The notes under the pieces are model-generated. The model saw only the letters and a program-made list of their open reading frames with translations, was not told where the DNA came from and did no database searches. From contig JAEUTQ010000019.1 of the NCBI GenBank assembly GCA_016787445.1, forward strand, positions 1 through 52,429: 52,429 nucleotides of DNA. The letters run 5' to 3'. Below are positions 25,195 to 35,240 of this stretch, in pieces. The stretch is from Bacteroidia bacterium. Lineage in GTDB: Bacteria; Bacteroidota; Bacteroidia; B-17B0; Aurantibacillaceae. Positions within the stretch are counted from its first letter, which is position 1. Every line of letters begins with the position of its first letter. The translations under genes and the position numbers were made by a program.

Positions 25195-28100
25195 TTTTTA
25201 CCTTCAATGATTCTTATTTCTTCAACACCATCCATTTTGTCAATTGCTTGATTAACAGGATGTTTAGAATATGATAATTCTTTGTAAACTCTCTCAATCA
25301 TTTTAAGATTCTTTTCGCCTTCACCTTCTTTTAGCTCAGGCAAATTGCCTAAATGCTTTAGTACCTCGCATTTCCCCTTTCGAATGGCATTTGGTAAATA
25401 TAATTCATACACCATAGCATCAATGAGACGTTCAAAGAAGGAAGAATCTTTGTTGAACCTCTTCAAACTTAGAATATAATTACTAATCTTAATGAATGGT
25501 TCTTGTAAAGTCTCATCAAGGAAAACAAAAGGTATTTTTCTAACCTCACCTATTGGAATATGATTCGTAGTGTTATAATATTTAAAAAAGTAATCTATAA
25601 CTTTTGAGTTTAATAATGCCAAAAGAAACTTATTTGAGATATTATTTTTTACTGAAAACATGTAGTTAGTGGTATCGCTACATATAAATTCACCTAAACA
25701 CAAATACGATTTTATTCTTCTTTCTAAATATTGGTTCGATATTTCTGGAAAAATAATTCTTTCTAATTTGTGATGCGCTCTATTATCAGCTTCAAGCTCA
25801 CAATATTCGAATGGGTATTCAACAATTGAAAAAGCACCGATTTGTCTGCCACGCACCATGAGTTTACTCTTTGGTGTTTTAGTTATTGAAATGAATTTCT
25901 TTTTTACACCTAAATTTATTTCCCCCTTATAGCTTTCAGTAAAGTCGGCAAAAGTATATTTTGAAGAATTCTTAATAAGTTTAATGACATTATTCTCGGG
26001 AAGAAATACCTTGTCTTCTGACTTAATAATATCATCTTGAAGAAGAGTACAAAACCCTTGTTTTTCTGTTTTAATTTTTATAATGTTGCCAAGCCCAGTG
26101 CCTTTTTTCAGAATTAAAGTAGTAACAGCTTGGGTAACATTTTCAAAAACCTTCTCCGCTTCTGTATATTCTATTATCTCCTTTATTTGCGTACTTTTTA
26201 ACATCAAATTTCGCAAGCTTAAATTTTCTGCGCCAGTCAAATAAGTGTTTGGGTTAATAAATGCAATTGCTCCGTTATGTTTTAATAAATCAATACCCTT
26301 CTCGATAAAAAGCTTATATAGATTAGTCTTACCGCCTTTTGAAGACTCATATTTAAATTTAAAAAATTCTGATAATTTATCCTCAGAGTCAACAATTTTA
26401 TACGGTGGATTCCCAATTACTACATCAAAACCGTCTTTCAACCCAAACATCCATTCAGTATCAAAAAAGGGAGCGAATGTGTTTTGGTCATATGGATTCC
26501 ATGCAACTATTTTTTTTGCTGTATCAGGTTGCAGATCGTGATTAGTTACTAATAATTCTGTTAGTTCGTCTCTCAGTTGCTTATCCTTCTCGCGGCAATT
26601 GGTTTTTCGCTTTGGAGTTCGTGCTTCAAAGTAATCATGTCTTACTTTCTTGAGTTGTTCTTTCTTTTTGTCAATTTCCGGATTGGTGAAAAGGTTAGCA
26701 TTTTCTTTTTCTAAGTCTACCAAAGTGTTGGCAGCCACAAATTTTGTTTCAAGGTTTGGTAATGGTCTTACTCCAAGGTTTTCTTTCTTCGGATTTGTTT
26801 TTTGTTCTACAATCAATGAAATGAAGAAGCGAAGTTTTGAAATCTGTACAGCAATTGGTTGTATATCTACTCCATAGATGCAATTTTCAATCAGAAATAA
26901 TTTTCTTCCAAAGTCAAGTTCATTATTGTTAAAGTCTTCTTCAATTTGTTCTTTATTTTTTTCTAAATCGCTAATTACATTTTCTCTTGTTCGTGTGTCT
27001 TGTATGGTTTCAGCTTCTTCAATTAACCTATCTACTTTTGCCAGCTGTAATTGTTCCCATTTTTCATTTTTTGGGTCAAGTTTGTGAAGTATATGAACAA
27101 GCTTGTGTAAGATTCCCATTGGGAAAGCCCCGGAGCCACAAGCAGGGTCGATAATTTTGATGTTATCAATCGCATTAATAAGTATCTCTATTTCAGTTTT
27201 TGAAAACTGAATTTCCTTTTCAGAATAGGATAGAAGTTCTCTCAAATTGTTTTCTGTTTCCGATTTATCATTTAGGTTTTGTTTTAGGTAAGCCAAAAGA
27301 CTTTCGTCTACCATATAGTTCACTATTTCTCTTGGTGTATAAAAACTACCTGTTTGTTTTCTCGCAGTAGTTTGTGTTTCAGGGTTATAATTCGCTAATA
27401 GATTTTCGAAAACTTTACCTAATAGTTCAGGGTCAAGCGCTACTTCTTCTTCAATAGGAGTATTCTCAGCGATTGTAAACTTATAACTGCCGAGAATATT
27501 AATTAAGCCGCGTACTTTTTCTTTACTTTTTTTTGGAGTGCCATATACTTTACTCAAGTCAATAACCTTTTCTTTTTCGGAGAAGAAAAGCTCGTCCGGC
27601 ACTTTTAGCACATTGTCTATTCTGTCGCTGAAGCCATCTATTCGAATTGATTTTAGCTTTCCGTTTTTTTCAATTTGTTTATCCAAACACTCGAACAAAC
27701 CTCCATTCAAAAAAGGAATCGGATCAAAATACCTTTCAAGAGTCTCCTTTGGTTTAAAGAACTCATTCTCGTATCGAAAAAGGTTATGTATAAAATAATG
27801 ACTGCTTAATGATTTGTCCGCTGAACTTCTGAATTTACGTTTTCCCATTTCAGTGTTGAGCGTCGCGAAAAATAAATTTTGTAAGATTGCCTTATAATAT
27901 GTGCTTTTGTTTCCGTCTTGATATTTCAGAAGCGACTTTAGTTTAACGTCATCAAATAATTCCTCAGGGACAAGACGCTTTTCTTTCAAAAACCAAACAA
28001 ACATCAATCGCGTAATGAGGCGAATTACACCTGTAGCATTGCGTATTTCTTTGTCTTCAATTTCATCATCGGGAAATGTAACTTTTGTTGTGGCCCAAAA

Positions 28101-28802
28101 ATACCAATTCGCCAATTCATTAAAGAACTTTCTGTTGAGCTCTTTTGTATCAAGAGTCTTCTGCCATCCATTATGCAATTCAACAAAGTTGGTGAACGCG
28201 TATTTTTCCTTTAGCTCATCAAATGAAAGGTCCTGGAGAATTTCAATATGTGCACGGTGTGGGGTCGTAATATTAATATCTTTAATTTGGGTTACTTTCT
28301 CTAACACATCCTTACTTTCATCTCTTTTGTGCAATCTGCGATTAATAACGGATAAGGTAAGTGCATTACCATGCTTGAACAATATCATTACCGGCATAGG
28401 AAACAATCGATTCACTTCACGAGTAATGAGTGAAAGGTCCGTTCTACTGTATTGATCCTTGTTTAGTTCAACAACAAAAAACAAATAGCTTTCTATAACA
28501 GTATCATCAACTTTCTTGGTGTCAAAAAGCGAAGTTTGTTTCAGTACTTCTTCCTTTGATAGCTGAAATAATAAGTCAACATATTTCCAATCATGAACTA
28601 AAGCTTTTGTTTCGTTAAACTTAGAGGATGCTTCAATATAACTATCTTTAAATTCTTTGAAAGTGGGTTTACTTAAGTGAGCTTTTCTTTCGGTTATATA
28701 ACCCAGAGATTGAAATAGTTTTAATCCATTTTCAGTTAAACTTCCTTTTGAAAATGAATTAATAGCCGATATTATATTGATTTTGGTGCCTAAGTCTTCC
28801 AT
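25191..28802 (-). CDS. Eco57I-like DNA methyltransferase / restriction protein
   Basis: 1203 residues. The SAM-binding motif DPACGSGAFPMG is near residue 550 and the catalytic NPPY near 795, the order of N6-adenine methyltransferases of the gamma/Eco57I class. The first 250 residues may hold a nuclease or BREX/DISARM-type N-terminal domain; I could not fix a PD-(D/E)XK centre with certainty. The last 400 residues look like a TaqI-type target-recognition domain. Gene size and context fit a type IIG-like or DISARM/BREX-like modification enzyme. It abuts the PLD-SNF2 helicase gene (3-base gap) and overlaps the ATPase gene (ATGA). Confidence 0.87.
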   Translation of the reverse strand: MEDLGTKINIISAINSFSKGSLTENGLKLFQSLGYITERKAHLSKPTFKEFKDSYIEASSKFNETKALVHDWKYVDLLFQLSKEEVLKQTSLFDTKKVDDTVIESYLFFVVELNKDQYSRTDLSLITREVNRLFPMPVMILFKHGNALTLSVINRRLHKRDESKDVLEKVTQIKDINITTPHRAHIEILQDLSFDELKEKYAFTNFVELHNGWQKTLDTKELNRKFFNELANWYFWATTKVTFPDDEIEDKEIRNATGVIRLITRLMFVWFLKEKRLVPEELFDDVKLKSLLKYQDGNKSTYYKAILQNLFFATLNTEMGKRKFRSSADKSLSSHYFIHNLFRYENEFFKPKETLERYFDPIPFLNGGLFECLDKQIEKNGKLKSIRIDGFSDRIDNVLKVPDELFFSEKEKVIDLSKVYGTPKKSKEKVRGLINILGSYKFTIAENTPIEEEVALDPELLGKVFENLLANYNPETQTTARKQTGSFYTPREIVNYMVDESLLAYLKQNLNDKSETENNLRELLSYSEKEIQFSKTEIEILINAIDNIKIIDPACGSGAFPMGILHKLVHILHKLDPKNEKWEQLQLAKVDRLIEEAETIQDTRTRENVISDLEKNKEQIEEDFNNNELDFGRKLFLIENCIYGVDIQPIAVQISKLRFFISLIVEQKTNPKKENLGVRPLPNLETKFVAANTLVDLEKENANLFTNPEIDKKKEQLKKVRHDYFEARTPKRKTNCREKDKQLRDELTELLVTNHDLQPDTAKKIVAWNPYDQNTFAPFFDTEWMFGLKDGFDVVIGNPPYKIVDSEDKLSEFFKFKYESSKGGKTNLYKLFIEKGIDLLKHNGAIAFINPNTYLTGAENLSLRNLMLKSTQIKEIIEYTEAEKVFENVTQAVTTLILKKGTGLGNIIKIKTEKQGFCTLLQDDIIKSEDKVFLPENNVIKLIKNSSKYTFADFTESYKGEINLGVKKKFISITKTPKSKLMVRGRQIGAFSIVEYPFEYCELEADNRAHHKLERIIFPEISNQYLERRIKSYLCLGEFICSDTTNYMFSVKNNISNKFLLALLNSKVIDYFFKYYNTTNHIPIGEVRKIPFVFLDETLQEPFIKISNYILSLKRFNKDSSFFERLIDAMVYELYLPNAIRKGKCEVLKHLGNLPELKEGEGEKNLKMIERVYKELSYSKHPVNQAIDKMDGVEEIRIIEGKK

Positions 28803-28805
28803 AAA

Positions 28806-31800
28806 TTATTTGATAACTAACCAAGTAACAAGCTCAAAATTATCCATTTCGTTTAATTGTTTTGAATTTGGAATTAGAAGTGCCCCTCTATCAGTAGTCA
28901 ATTTTTGATTGCTTCGTTTCTTAAATACCCTACTTACTTCTTCAACCGATTTTCTTAGCAGTTCTGTGTATTGGCTCATTTCTTCTCCACTTTTCGTTTC
29001 TAAATTAAAAATATTGCACAGCTTCTCGTATGCTTCCTTTTTCCCAGAACACATCAATCGATATATTTCCAATATTTGTTTAGCATTTGTATAATTGAAT
29101 CTTACTTGACCGTCATCCCTAATATAAACTAAAAAATAGGGCTGTAATGGATTTACTTCTTCATTGCCTTCGGTATCGCCTTTTTGCTTTAAACAATAAA
29201 CTACGCCAGATTTTATTATGTCTCTTTCACTTTCAGTAAAATGCTTTATTTCTGAGGCTACTGCATGTTTACCAGAAGGTGATGGAACAACAGCATACAA
29301 GCCAAATGGCGCTTCTTTTAACTTTTGCTCATTGTTTTTTAAGAAACTAAGTAACTCGATTCTGAAGTCATCCAAAGTAAAGTCAGTCAATGAAACGTTT
29401 TCATTCATTTCCTCCAAATCTAAAACTTCATCCTGTAGTTTCTTTAATTGTCGATTTCTGTATTTCAAATCCTCTTCAATTAACTCCTCAATTTGATCTG
29501 ATGCTAACACATTATCATCAGCCGTAGCTGTAACATCAACGAGCGCCATTCTTGATTCTACTCGTTCTTTAAGATTAATGTAATTGTCAAGGTCTTTTGT
29601 TGGCCAAAAATTGACAAGCTGAATAGCCTCATTTTTACTACCCAGTCGGTCAATACGTCCAAAACGCTGAATTATTCTAACCGGATTCCAATGAATATCA
29701 TAATTCACCAGATAATCGCAATCCTGTAAATTTTGCCCTTCACTTATACAATCAGTGGCTATCAAAATATCAATCTCATCATCTTGCGGCATTTTCGGCA
29801 GCTTGTTGCGATGTTTCGATATTGGAGAAAAATTAGTGAGTATGTTAGAGTATTCAGGTTTACCAAGAGTAGTTTTACATTGAGAACCTGCTACAAGGGC
29901 AATATTCAACTTTAATTCTTTCTGGGCCCAGTCTAATAAACAATCGTAAATATAGTTGGCAGTATCTCCGAATGCTGTAAAAACAATAACTTTTTCGTTT
30001 CTGCCATTAATTGGCTTTTTGATTTTAGCTTTAATCAGTTTTTTTAAGTCTTCCAATTTAGCATCTCTATCAGGTGTAACGGCCACTGCATTGTTATACA
30101 GGTCAGATAATGCTTCTTTATCTTTTCTTAGATCATCCAACCACCTAGTTAGTTCCAGATCAGCCAAATCAAATTTCAGTTTTTTACCTACTTGCCACTG
30201 TTCAAAATCGTCACTATTTTCTTCCATTTCATCTTCATCGGGCTCAAGTGGAGATAAATCTTCCTCTTGGGTTTTTGACTTTGATTTAATGAATTCATTT
30301 ATTTTCCTTTCGAGTTTTTCAATTTTCTGAATTGTTCGATCCAATGAAATCTCAAACGACTCAATTGAACTTTCAAGTCTTTTCAGGAAATTTATCTTCA
30401 TCATGCCAATCAAATAATGCTCACGATCACTTTGCGTAAAACCCATTACGCCTGATGAAGCAGCCAACTCTTCGTATTTCTTTTTCATACCCTCTTGAAT
30501 ATATGCAGAGGGGTTAAAGACCGATAATTTATATTGAAGTATTTTTTTATTCAGAGCATCGTAAGTGAAGAATCTATCCTTAATATCAATGTTTGAATAT
30601 ACTGGAATTGGTTTTAACCTTTCAGGAAATTTTCCTACAATCTCTTCCACTTTATAGAAACTTTTGATATGCTTTCTACTGCGAGCTATCGTTAATTCAT
30701 CTAATAGCTTAAAGAAAGAAGAATCTAATTTTTCAATTAATTGTTTTACCGTTCTTTCGGGGTTCTTTTTATTATCAGCCCAGTTGGTAAATTGAGTTTG
30801 TGCATTTTTTAGTGACTGCGCAATGTCTTTTATTTGTGTAGATTCAAACATAGCATCATTTTTACCTTCGGTAATGAGGTGTATTTGATTTCTTAAGTCA
30901 CGGAGATTATTGTTTACTGGAGTTGCAGATAGTAATAGTACTTTTGTTTTAACTCCGGACTTTATAATTTTCTCCATGAGCCACTTTGCTCTATTTAGCT
31001 TGATGGTTCCGTCGTCCTTTATTTTCTCCATTGGGTTTCCCCGGAAATTATGGCTTTCATCAATCACAACTAGATCGTATGCGCCCCAATTGAAAGTTTC
31101 TAAATCAATGCCATTCGCATCAGACTTCCCGCTTGCTCTTCCCATATCAGTGTGATATAGTACGGTATAATTAAAGCGGTCTTTCACAAATGGATTCAAA
31201 GCATTATTCTGACTCGCCTGATAGATAGTCCAATTTCCCGCCAATTTTTTTGGACAAAGAACTAGAACACGGTGATTAAGTAATTCAAAATATTTTATTA
31301 CAGCTAGAGCCTCAAATGTCTTTCCCAAACCTACACTGTCGGCAATAATACACCCATTATGTTTAAGAATTTTATTAATTGCTCCCTTGGTACCATCTTG
31401 CTGAAAGTCGTATAACATATTCCAAATTTCACTATCAAAGAAACCTGTACGTTCATTAAGCAATCCACCTTTTTGCTGTTCATCCAAATAATTTTCAAAA
31501 ATGTGATAAAGAGTTTTATAATAAATGAATTCCGGCTCATTCTCGATGAACATCTGATCTAAGTATTTCAAAACATCTTCCTTGACATCTTCCACTAATC
31601 CAGTATTGTCATTCCAGAGTTCTTCAAACCAAATTTTCAAGTCAGAAAGATCACGCCTATCTTGAATAACCATGTTCAGTTCAATATTTGGACTACCTCC
31701 AAGACCAAGCCCATTAACTGTAAAATTTGAACTGCCCATTGCAGCTTCGTTCACTCCATTTGAATTTTCAATCAGATATAATTTTCCGTGTAGAAAATTT

Positions 31801-32171
31801 GGCTTCACCATTGACTTAATATCAACTTTCTTTTTTATCCAATCTGAACATGCTTTCGCTACAGATTTTTGGGTTAAACGGCTTTCAATGGGTATGACAA
31901 TTTGAGAATCTTCAATCTTAAATTCTCGTTTATTTGTTTTATTCGGGTCTAGAGATTTTATAAAAGTTGGTTCGCCAAAAAGAAATTTTAAATGCTCAAT
32001 ATTTTCCAACTGATCTTTCAAATGACTATAAGCATAAATGGTAAAGTAGGCCGAAACAATGGAAAGGTTAGCATCCTTCTTTATATTATCGACAAGGAAT
32101 TTTCCTACCGAACCATGCTTATGGTTATCTTTAATTGAGGAGTTTGATGTCTTGATGGTGGTCTTTTCCAT
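28806..32171 (-). CDS. PLD-SNF2 helicase fusion of the restriction-like operon
   Basis: 1121 residues. The N-terminal 200 residues are a PLD-like domain with one motif (H128-G-K130, LHGKLYLIEN) and GSSNFT after it; a single motif implies dimerisation. The rest is an SNF2-type SF2 helicase: SVGLGKT (about 278-284), DESH (about 365-368), LLSATPVNN (about 405-413), and the C-terminal SEGQNLQDC, QRFGRIDRLG and related motifs (about 835-875). A charged insert rich in Asp/Glu lies near 640-670. It is the first gene of the seven-gene operon. DISARM DrmD and related restriction helicases are the closest comparisons I know; the exact class is open. Confidence 0.87.
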   Translation of the reverse strand: MEKTTIKTSNSSIKDNHKHGSVGKFLVDNIKKDANLSIVSAYFTIYAYSHLKDQLENIEHLKFLFGEPTFIKSLDPNKTNKREFKIEDSQIVIPIESRLTQKSVAKACSDWIKKKVDIKSMVKPNFLHGKLYLIENSNGVNEAAMGSSNFTVNGLGLGGSPNIELNMVIQDRRDLSDLKIWFEELWNDNTGLVEDVKEDVLKYLDQMFIENEPEFIYYKTLYHIFENYLDEQQKGGLLNERTGFFDSEIWNMLYDFQQDGTKGAINKILKHNGCIIADSVGLGKTFEALAVIKYFELLNHRVLVLCPKKLAGNWTIYQASQNNALNPFVKDRFNYTVLYHTDMGRASGKSDANGIDLETFNWGAYDLVVIDESHNFRGNPMEKIKDDGTIKLNRAKWLMEKIIKSGVKTKVLLLSATPVNNNLRDLRNQIHLITEGKNDAMFESTQIKDIAQSLKNAQTQFTNWADNKKNPERTVKQLIEKLDSSFFKLLDELTIARSRKHIKSFYKVEEIVGKFPERLKPIPVYSNIDIKDRFFTYDALNKKILQYKLSVFNPSAYIQEGMKKKYEELAASSGVMGFTQSDREHYLIGMMKINFLKRLESSIESFEISLDRTIQKIEKLERKINEFIKSKSKTQEEDLSPLEPDEDEMEENSDDFEQWQVGKKLKFDLADLELTRWLDDLRKDKEALSDLYNNAVAVTPDRDAKLEDLKKLIKAKIKKPINGRNEKVIVFTAFGDTANYIYDCLLDWAQKELKLNIALVAGSQCKTTLGKPEYSNILTNFSPISKHRNKLPKMPQDDEIDILIATDCISEGQNLQDCDYLVNYDIHWNPVRIIQRFGRIDRLGSKNEAIQLVNFWPTKDLDNYINLKERVESRMALVDVTATADDNVLASDQIEELIEEDLKYRNRQLKKLQDEVLDLEEMNENVSLTDFTLDDFRIELLSFLKNNEQKLKEAPFGLYAVVPSPSGKHAVASEIKHFTESERDIIKSGVVYCLKQKGDTEGNEEVNPLQPYFLVYIRDDGQVRFNYTNAKQILEIYRLMCSGKKEAYEKLCNIFNLETKSGEEMSQYTELLRKSVEEVSRVFKKRSNQKLTTDRGALLIPNSKQLNEMDNFELVTWLVIK

Positions 32172-32185
32172 ATATACTTAAAAAG

Positions 32186-32203
32186 CGCACTAATAAAAGT
32201 GCG
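32186..32203. promoter_or_regulatory. Inverted repeat in the leader of the PLD-SNF2 operon
   Basis: CGCACT (32186-32191) and AGTGCG (32198-32203) with a 6-nt loop, 15 bases upstream of the operon start codon. It could be an operator or a leader hairpin. On the minus strand the stem is followed by CTTTTTAAG, so attenuation is possible. Confidence 0.4.
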
Positions 32204-32287
32204 TTTTGAGGAGGAAAAATACGGAATTTTACCAGAATTAAAAACCCGGAAGACCCATTTCAGACATCGTGTTAATAAGTAGCATCA

Positions 32288-32310
32288 AATTGCTACATTT
32301 TGTAGCAATT
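32288..32310. promoter_or_regulatory. Perfect 10-bp inverted repeat
   Basis: AATTGCTACA (32288-32297) and TGTAGCAATT (32301-32310) separated by three T bases. It lies between the small ORF at 32332-32499 and the PLD-SNF2 operon on the minus strand, so it may end one transcript or serve as an operator for the next. No strong T-run follows. Confidence 0.45.
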
Positions 32311-32331
32311 CATAGGTAAAATAGTGTGATA

Positions 32332-32499
32332 TTAATCCTTTTTGGCTTGTGTTTTTGGCCACTCCTTCTTAGCCTGTTCTATAATAATTGAAACGAAAAT
32401 CAGTAAAGAACCTCCGGTCATGGATATTTTAATGGGTGTGGAAGTATTGTTCCACCAACCTTTACTCGCTGAATCCTGTATGTTTGATTTACGAATCAC
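32332..32499 (-). CDS. Possible 55-residue single-span membrane protein
   Basis: Small ORF starting with GTG (32497-32499) and ending at TAA (32332-32334). The translation runs VIRKSNIQDS to QAKKD, with WW near residue 15, a hydrophobic span SLLIFVSIII (31-40) and a lysine-rich C-terminal tail (EQAKKEWPKTQAKKD). It begins 11 bases after the stop of the 219-residue gene on the same strand. The composition, a membrane span between polar ends, is protein-like, but the GTG start and weak ribosome binding site leave doubt. It could be a small membrane effector of the two genes upstream. Confidence 0.4.
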   Translation of the reverse strand: MIRKSNIQDSASKGWWNNTSTPIKISMTGGSLLIFVSIIIEQAKKEWPKTQAKKD

Positions 32500-32510
32500 T
32501 TTGTGGCAGA

Positions 32511-33170
32511 TTAATTATGCTTTTCAATTTCATTTTTACTTATAATTAAAAGTTCGCCAAAATCATATTCAGAACTATACTGACTAAATGATGCTTTTTC
32601 AAATCCGTTTATTAAACGTAAATTAATTGTATTGTCTGCTAAATTGTTTATTGCAACATATCCAAATAGTTCTTCTCCATTCTTCAGTTTGATTTCTTCA
32701 AGAATGCAAAAATTATCGTTGCGTATTACTCCAAACACTTGTTCATCCGAATGAAAATCTCTTTCTAACAATGAGTCTTTGTGAATAGAATAAATTGCTA
32801 AAGGACATCGTACAATTAGTTGATTGTTTGAGTTAATGCCTATTATACCCCTAAGAACATCAATCTTCCTGTTTCTTTCTTGATAGTACTTTATCAATCC
32901 TTCTTGAGTATTTTCACTAAGAGTTTTTAATTCATCTATCAACATTTCGCGTGTGAAATTCTTCTTTAATCCATGTTTTAATAATGAGCGCGGAACGTTC
33001 TCAATGAACAGAGGTAATTCGTCATCAGTATAACCTAATCCATCTCTCATTTTAGCTATACGAACACCGTATTCTTTCTTTACTTCATCAGTAAACATTG
33101 TATCGAGCATTTTAAAAAGCTCATCGTTATCAGTTCTTTCAAGCAGAGTGGAAAATTTGTCTTTTATCAT
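32511..33170 (-). CDS. Unrecognised protein, second gene of a three-gene minus unit
   Basis: 219 residues, charged, soluble. The N-terminal half is helical (TLLERTDNDELFKMLDTMF and onward); the C-terminal half (about 110-215) is beta-rich. I do not recognise the family. It lies 12 bases downstream of the 33183-34883 gene and is probably co-transcribed with it and with the small membrane-type ORF that follows. No catalytic motif is evident. Confidence 0.65.
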   Translation of the reverse strand: MIKDKFSTLLERTDNDELFKMLDTMFTDEVKKEYGVRIAKMRDGLGYTDDELPLFIENVPRSLLKHGLKKNFTREMLIDELKTLSENTQEGLIKYYQERNRKIDVLRGIIGINSNNQLIVRCPLAIYSIHKDSLLERDFHSDEQVFGVIRNDNFCILEEIKLKNGEELFGYVAINNLADNTINLRLINGFEKASFSQYSSEYDFGELLIISKNEIEKHN

Positions 33171-33182
33171 GGTATATGGTTT

Positions 33183-34883
33183 TTATTCAGAATGTAAATC
33201 AAAATGTTCATTCATATCGGGGTCGATGCCGACTACAAATTTATACTTAGGGTTCTTATCACAATAGGCAACATAGAGATCTTTGTATATGAAAAACTTC
33301 AGATTTGGATACCTCAAAATGCTCTTGTAATCGTTAAGTTTTTTTTCCAATAGTGGTTTTATCTCCTTTATAGTATCAAAGGCTTTTGAGAATTTATGCT
33401 GCTTAATAAATTTCATCTCATTTAATTCTTTTTGCGACCACACTAATCTTTTTGCCGCCTCATAGTTACGGTCTAGCTCCATCTCGTAGCTTTCATCCTC
33501 AGCTTTCTCGATTATTTCTTTTGTAACTGGTTTCCCTTTCTTATCATAATATTCCCATCCTTCCTTAACTTCATCTCCTTCGTTTATATTTAATCTGTAC
33601 GCTTGAAAATAGTCAGATATACCAATTCTTTCAATTTGGCTATACTTTGGCGGCAAGAGGACATCGCCTTCATTACTCAGTATACCAGATAGCTCGGTTC
33701 CATCCCAAAGAGAAGAATCGAATATGTAAAGGTCATCCATGAAAGGATTTAAACTTTCGATATTGAGCGAATAGATGTTTCTGAATCGCTCACTTTCCTC
33801 AAAGCCTAATAAATCACCAAGCCATATAATAAAAAAGTGGTTGGCCTGATGTAATACATGACCATTGAAAGTCACTTCTTGTTTTCCTTTTCTCACATAA
33901 AAATCGAAGGCAATAGATTTGCCATGCACCTCACGTAAATTAATATTGTCGGGCAATAGCTTCTTAGTTTCTTTACCATTTATTTTTATCGAGAATTTGT
34001 CCCCAAGATGGGTTTTGATTTGTTCAAGAACCAGTGACTCGATTAACTTATTTACCTTAGTTTTATAATTATTGAGAGCTTTTGATTTAGGCTCGCTCCT
34101 TATAGCTTCATCTGTTGAATGGCTAATTTTTCCAAGCTCAAGAATAGTATCGAAAATGTTTTTACTTTTTGAAACAAGTTTTTTTAAGTCTATCATTTCA
34201 AAGCCAAAATCCATTTCATCTTGTTGTGAAATAAAACGAATTGATTTTTTCATTTTATTCAAACCCAACAATTCTACATCTATTTTTTTGATAGCTGATG
34301 ATGATTTTTTTGATTTAGCAATAACTTTTGCAGCTCTTAAATCGAAGAGCTTGCTATCAATCAGTTTAATAACTCTGCCCCCAATTTGATTAATGTAAGC
34401 TATAAGCTTATAGTCATTTGACTTACTTTTGTAGGACTCATAACACAATTCATATAGATCAAAGAGCTTGGTTATTTGTTCCGTTTTTTCATCCTTTTCA
34501 ATTTTGCCCGTATTAAGAATATTCTTTGCAACACTGATCAGTTTTGATGATTCAACCCATGCTTTACCGATATTATCTTTCCTTTCCTTTGATAGGCCAG
34601 AAAGTATTTTGATAATGGATTTTTCAGGAGTTGTTTTTTCGATTAGAGTAAGAAGTGTTTTCCTAGGGGCACCTTCCAGAGCTTGCTTAACAACTTCATT
34701 AATATCCTCGTCATTTACCCATCCGCTTTCGATTGATAACATTTCCATAAACTCAGGATAGCTCTTCTTCTGTCTAAGAAGAATTTTAATAAGATGTGGA
34801 TCAGATAACTCAGCCTCTATAAAATAAATTAAATCTTCCCTTTCTAGGAGAGTGAGGAATTTATTGAAACTAATTGTCTTCAT
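33183..34883 (-). CDS. Unrecognised large protein, first gene of a three-gene minus unit
   Basis: 566 residues from the ATG at 34883; a GTG eight codons farther upstream is possible but less likely. The N-terminal 130 residues are helical, like a HEAT or death-fold type module. The middle contains lysine-rich helices (IAKSKKSSSAIKKIDVE, about 180-200). About residues 310-370 hold a strand-rich part with HGKSIAFDFYV and HVLHQANHFF, and a WG/YF-repeat-like segment follows (about 395-450, EGDVLLPPKYSQIERIG and KEGWEYYDKKGK). No enzyme motif was identified. The island position suggests a defence-related protein. Confidence 0.65.
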   Translation of the reverse strand: MKTISFNKFLTLLEREDLIYFIEAELSDPHLIKILLRQKKSYPEFMEMLSIESGWVNDEDINEVVKQALEGAPRKTLLTLIEKTTPEKSIIKILSGLSKERKDNIGKAWVESSKLISVAKNILNTGKIEKDEKTEQITKLFDLYELCYESYKSKSNDYKLIAYINQIGGRVIKLIDSKLFDLRAAKVIAKSKKSSSAIKKIDVELLGLNKMKKSIRFISQQDEMDFGFEMIDLKKLVSKSKNIFDTILELGKISHSTDEAIRSEPKSKALNNYKTKVNKLIESLVLEQIKTHLGDKFSIKINGKETKKLLPDNINLREVHGKSIAFDFYVRKGKQEVTFNGHVLHQANHFFIIWLGDLLGFEESERFRNIYSLNIESLNPFMDDLYIFDSSLWDGTELSGILSNEGDVLLPPKYSQIERIGISDYFQAYRLNINEGDEVKEGWEYYDKKGKPVTKEIIEKAEDESYEMELDRNYEAAKRLVWSQKELNEMKFIKQHKFSKAFDTIKEIKPLLEKKLNDYKSILRYPNLKFFIYKDLYVAYCDKNPKYKFVVGIDPDMNEHFDLHSE

Positions 34884-34977
34884 TTTTTGTGCTGGATTTA
34901 CCACAAAAAATCTGCGTGGGACATTTTACTAATCCGCTCTGAGGCACTGGAATGCCCAACAAACGAAAAAAGCAAAA

Positions 34978-34996
34978 GCCCACGCATTGCATGGGC
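34978..34996 (-). terminator. Intrinsic terminator-like hairpin, minus strand
   Basis: GCCCACGC (34978-34985) and GCATGGGC (34989-34996) with a 3-nt loop. The single mismatch becomes a G-U wobble in minus-strand RNA, which then runs into TTTTGCTTTTTT. It would end transcripts coming from the 35.5-36.6 kb module before the 33183-34883 gene. The remaining bases between 34997 and 35240 hold no gene I can support. Confidence 0.55.
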
Positions 34997-35240
34997 GTTT
35001 TGGCTTCATCCTCATTTGTTTTGAAATTTTCCAGTTTTCAGAGCGAGAATCAGCTTAACGCAAATTCTTATATGTTTTTAATCTATGGTCTATTCAAATT
35101 ATCTTGTTTGTCTTATTATATCAAAGATAACCTATTCTTTTACCCTTTGTAAACGTGTTAACAAAATGAATAAACCGAATTATAAACAGCCTTTTGTCAG
35201 AGGAAATTTATATTTGGATATAAATTATTGAGCCGGGGGA

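Noticed and set aside
34952..35152. 66-codon plus-strand ORF in the intergenic region
   Set aside because: It spans a minus-strand terminator hairpin and low-complexity sequence, with no ribosome binding site.
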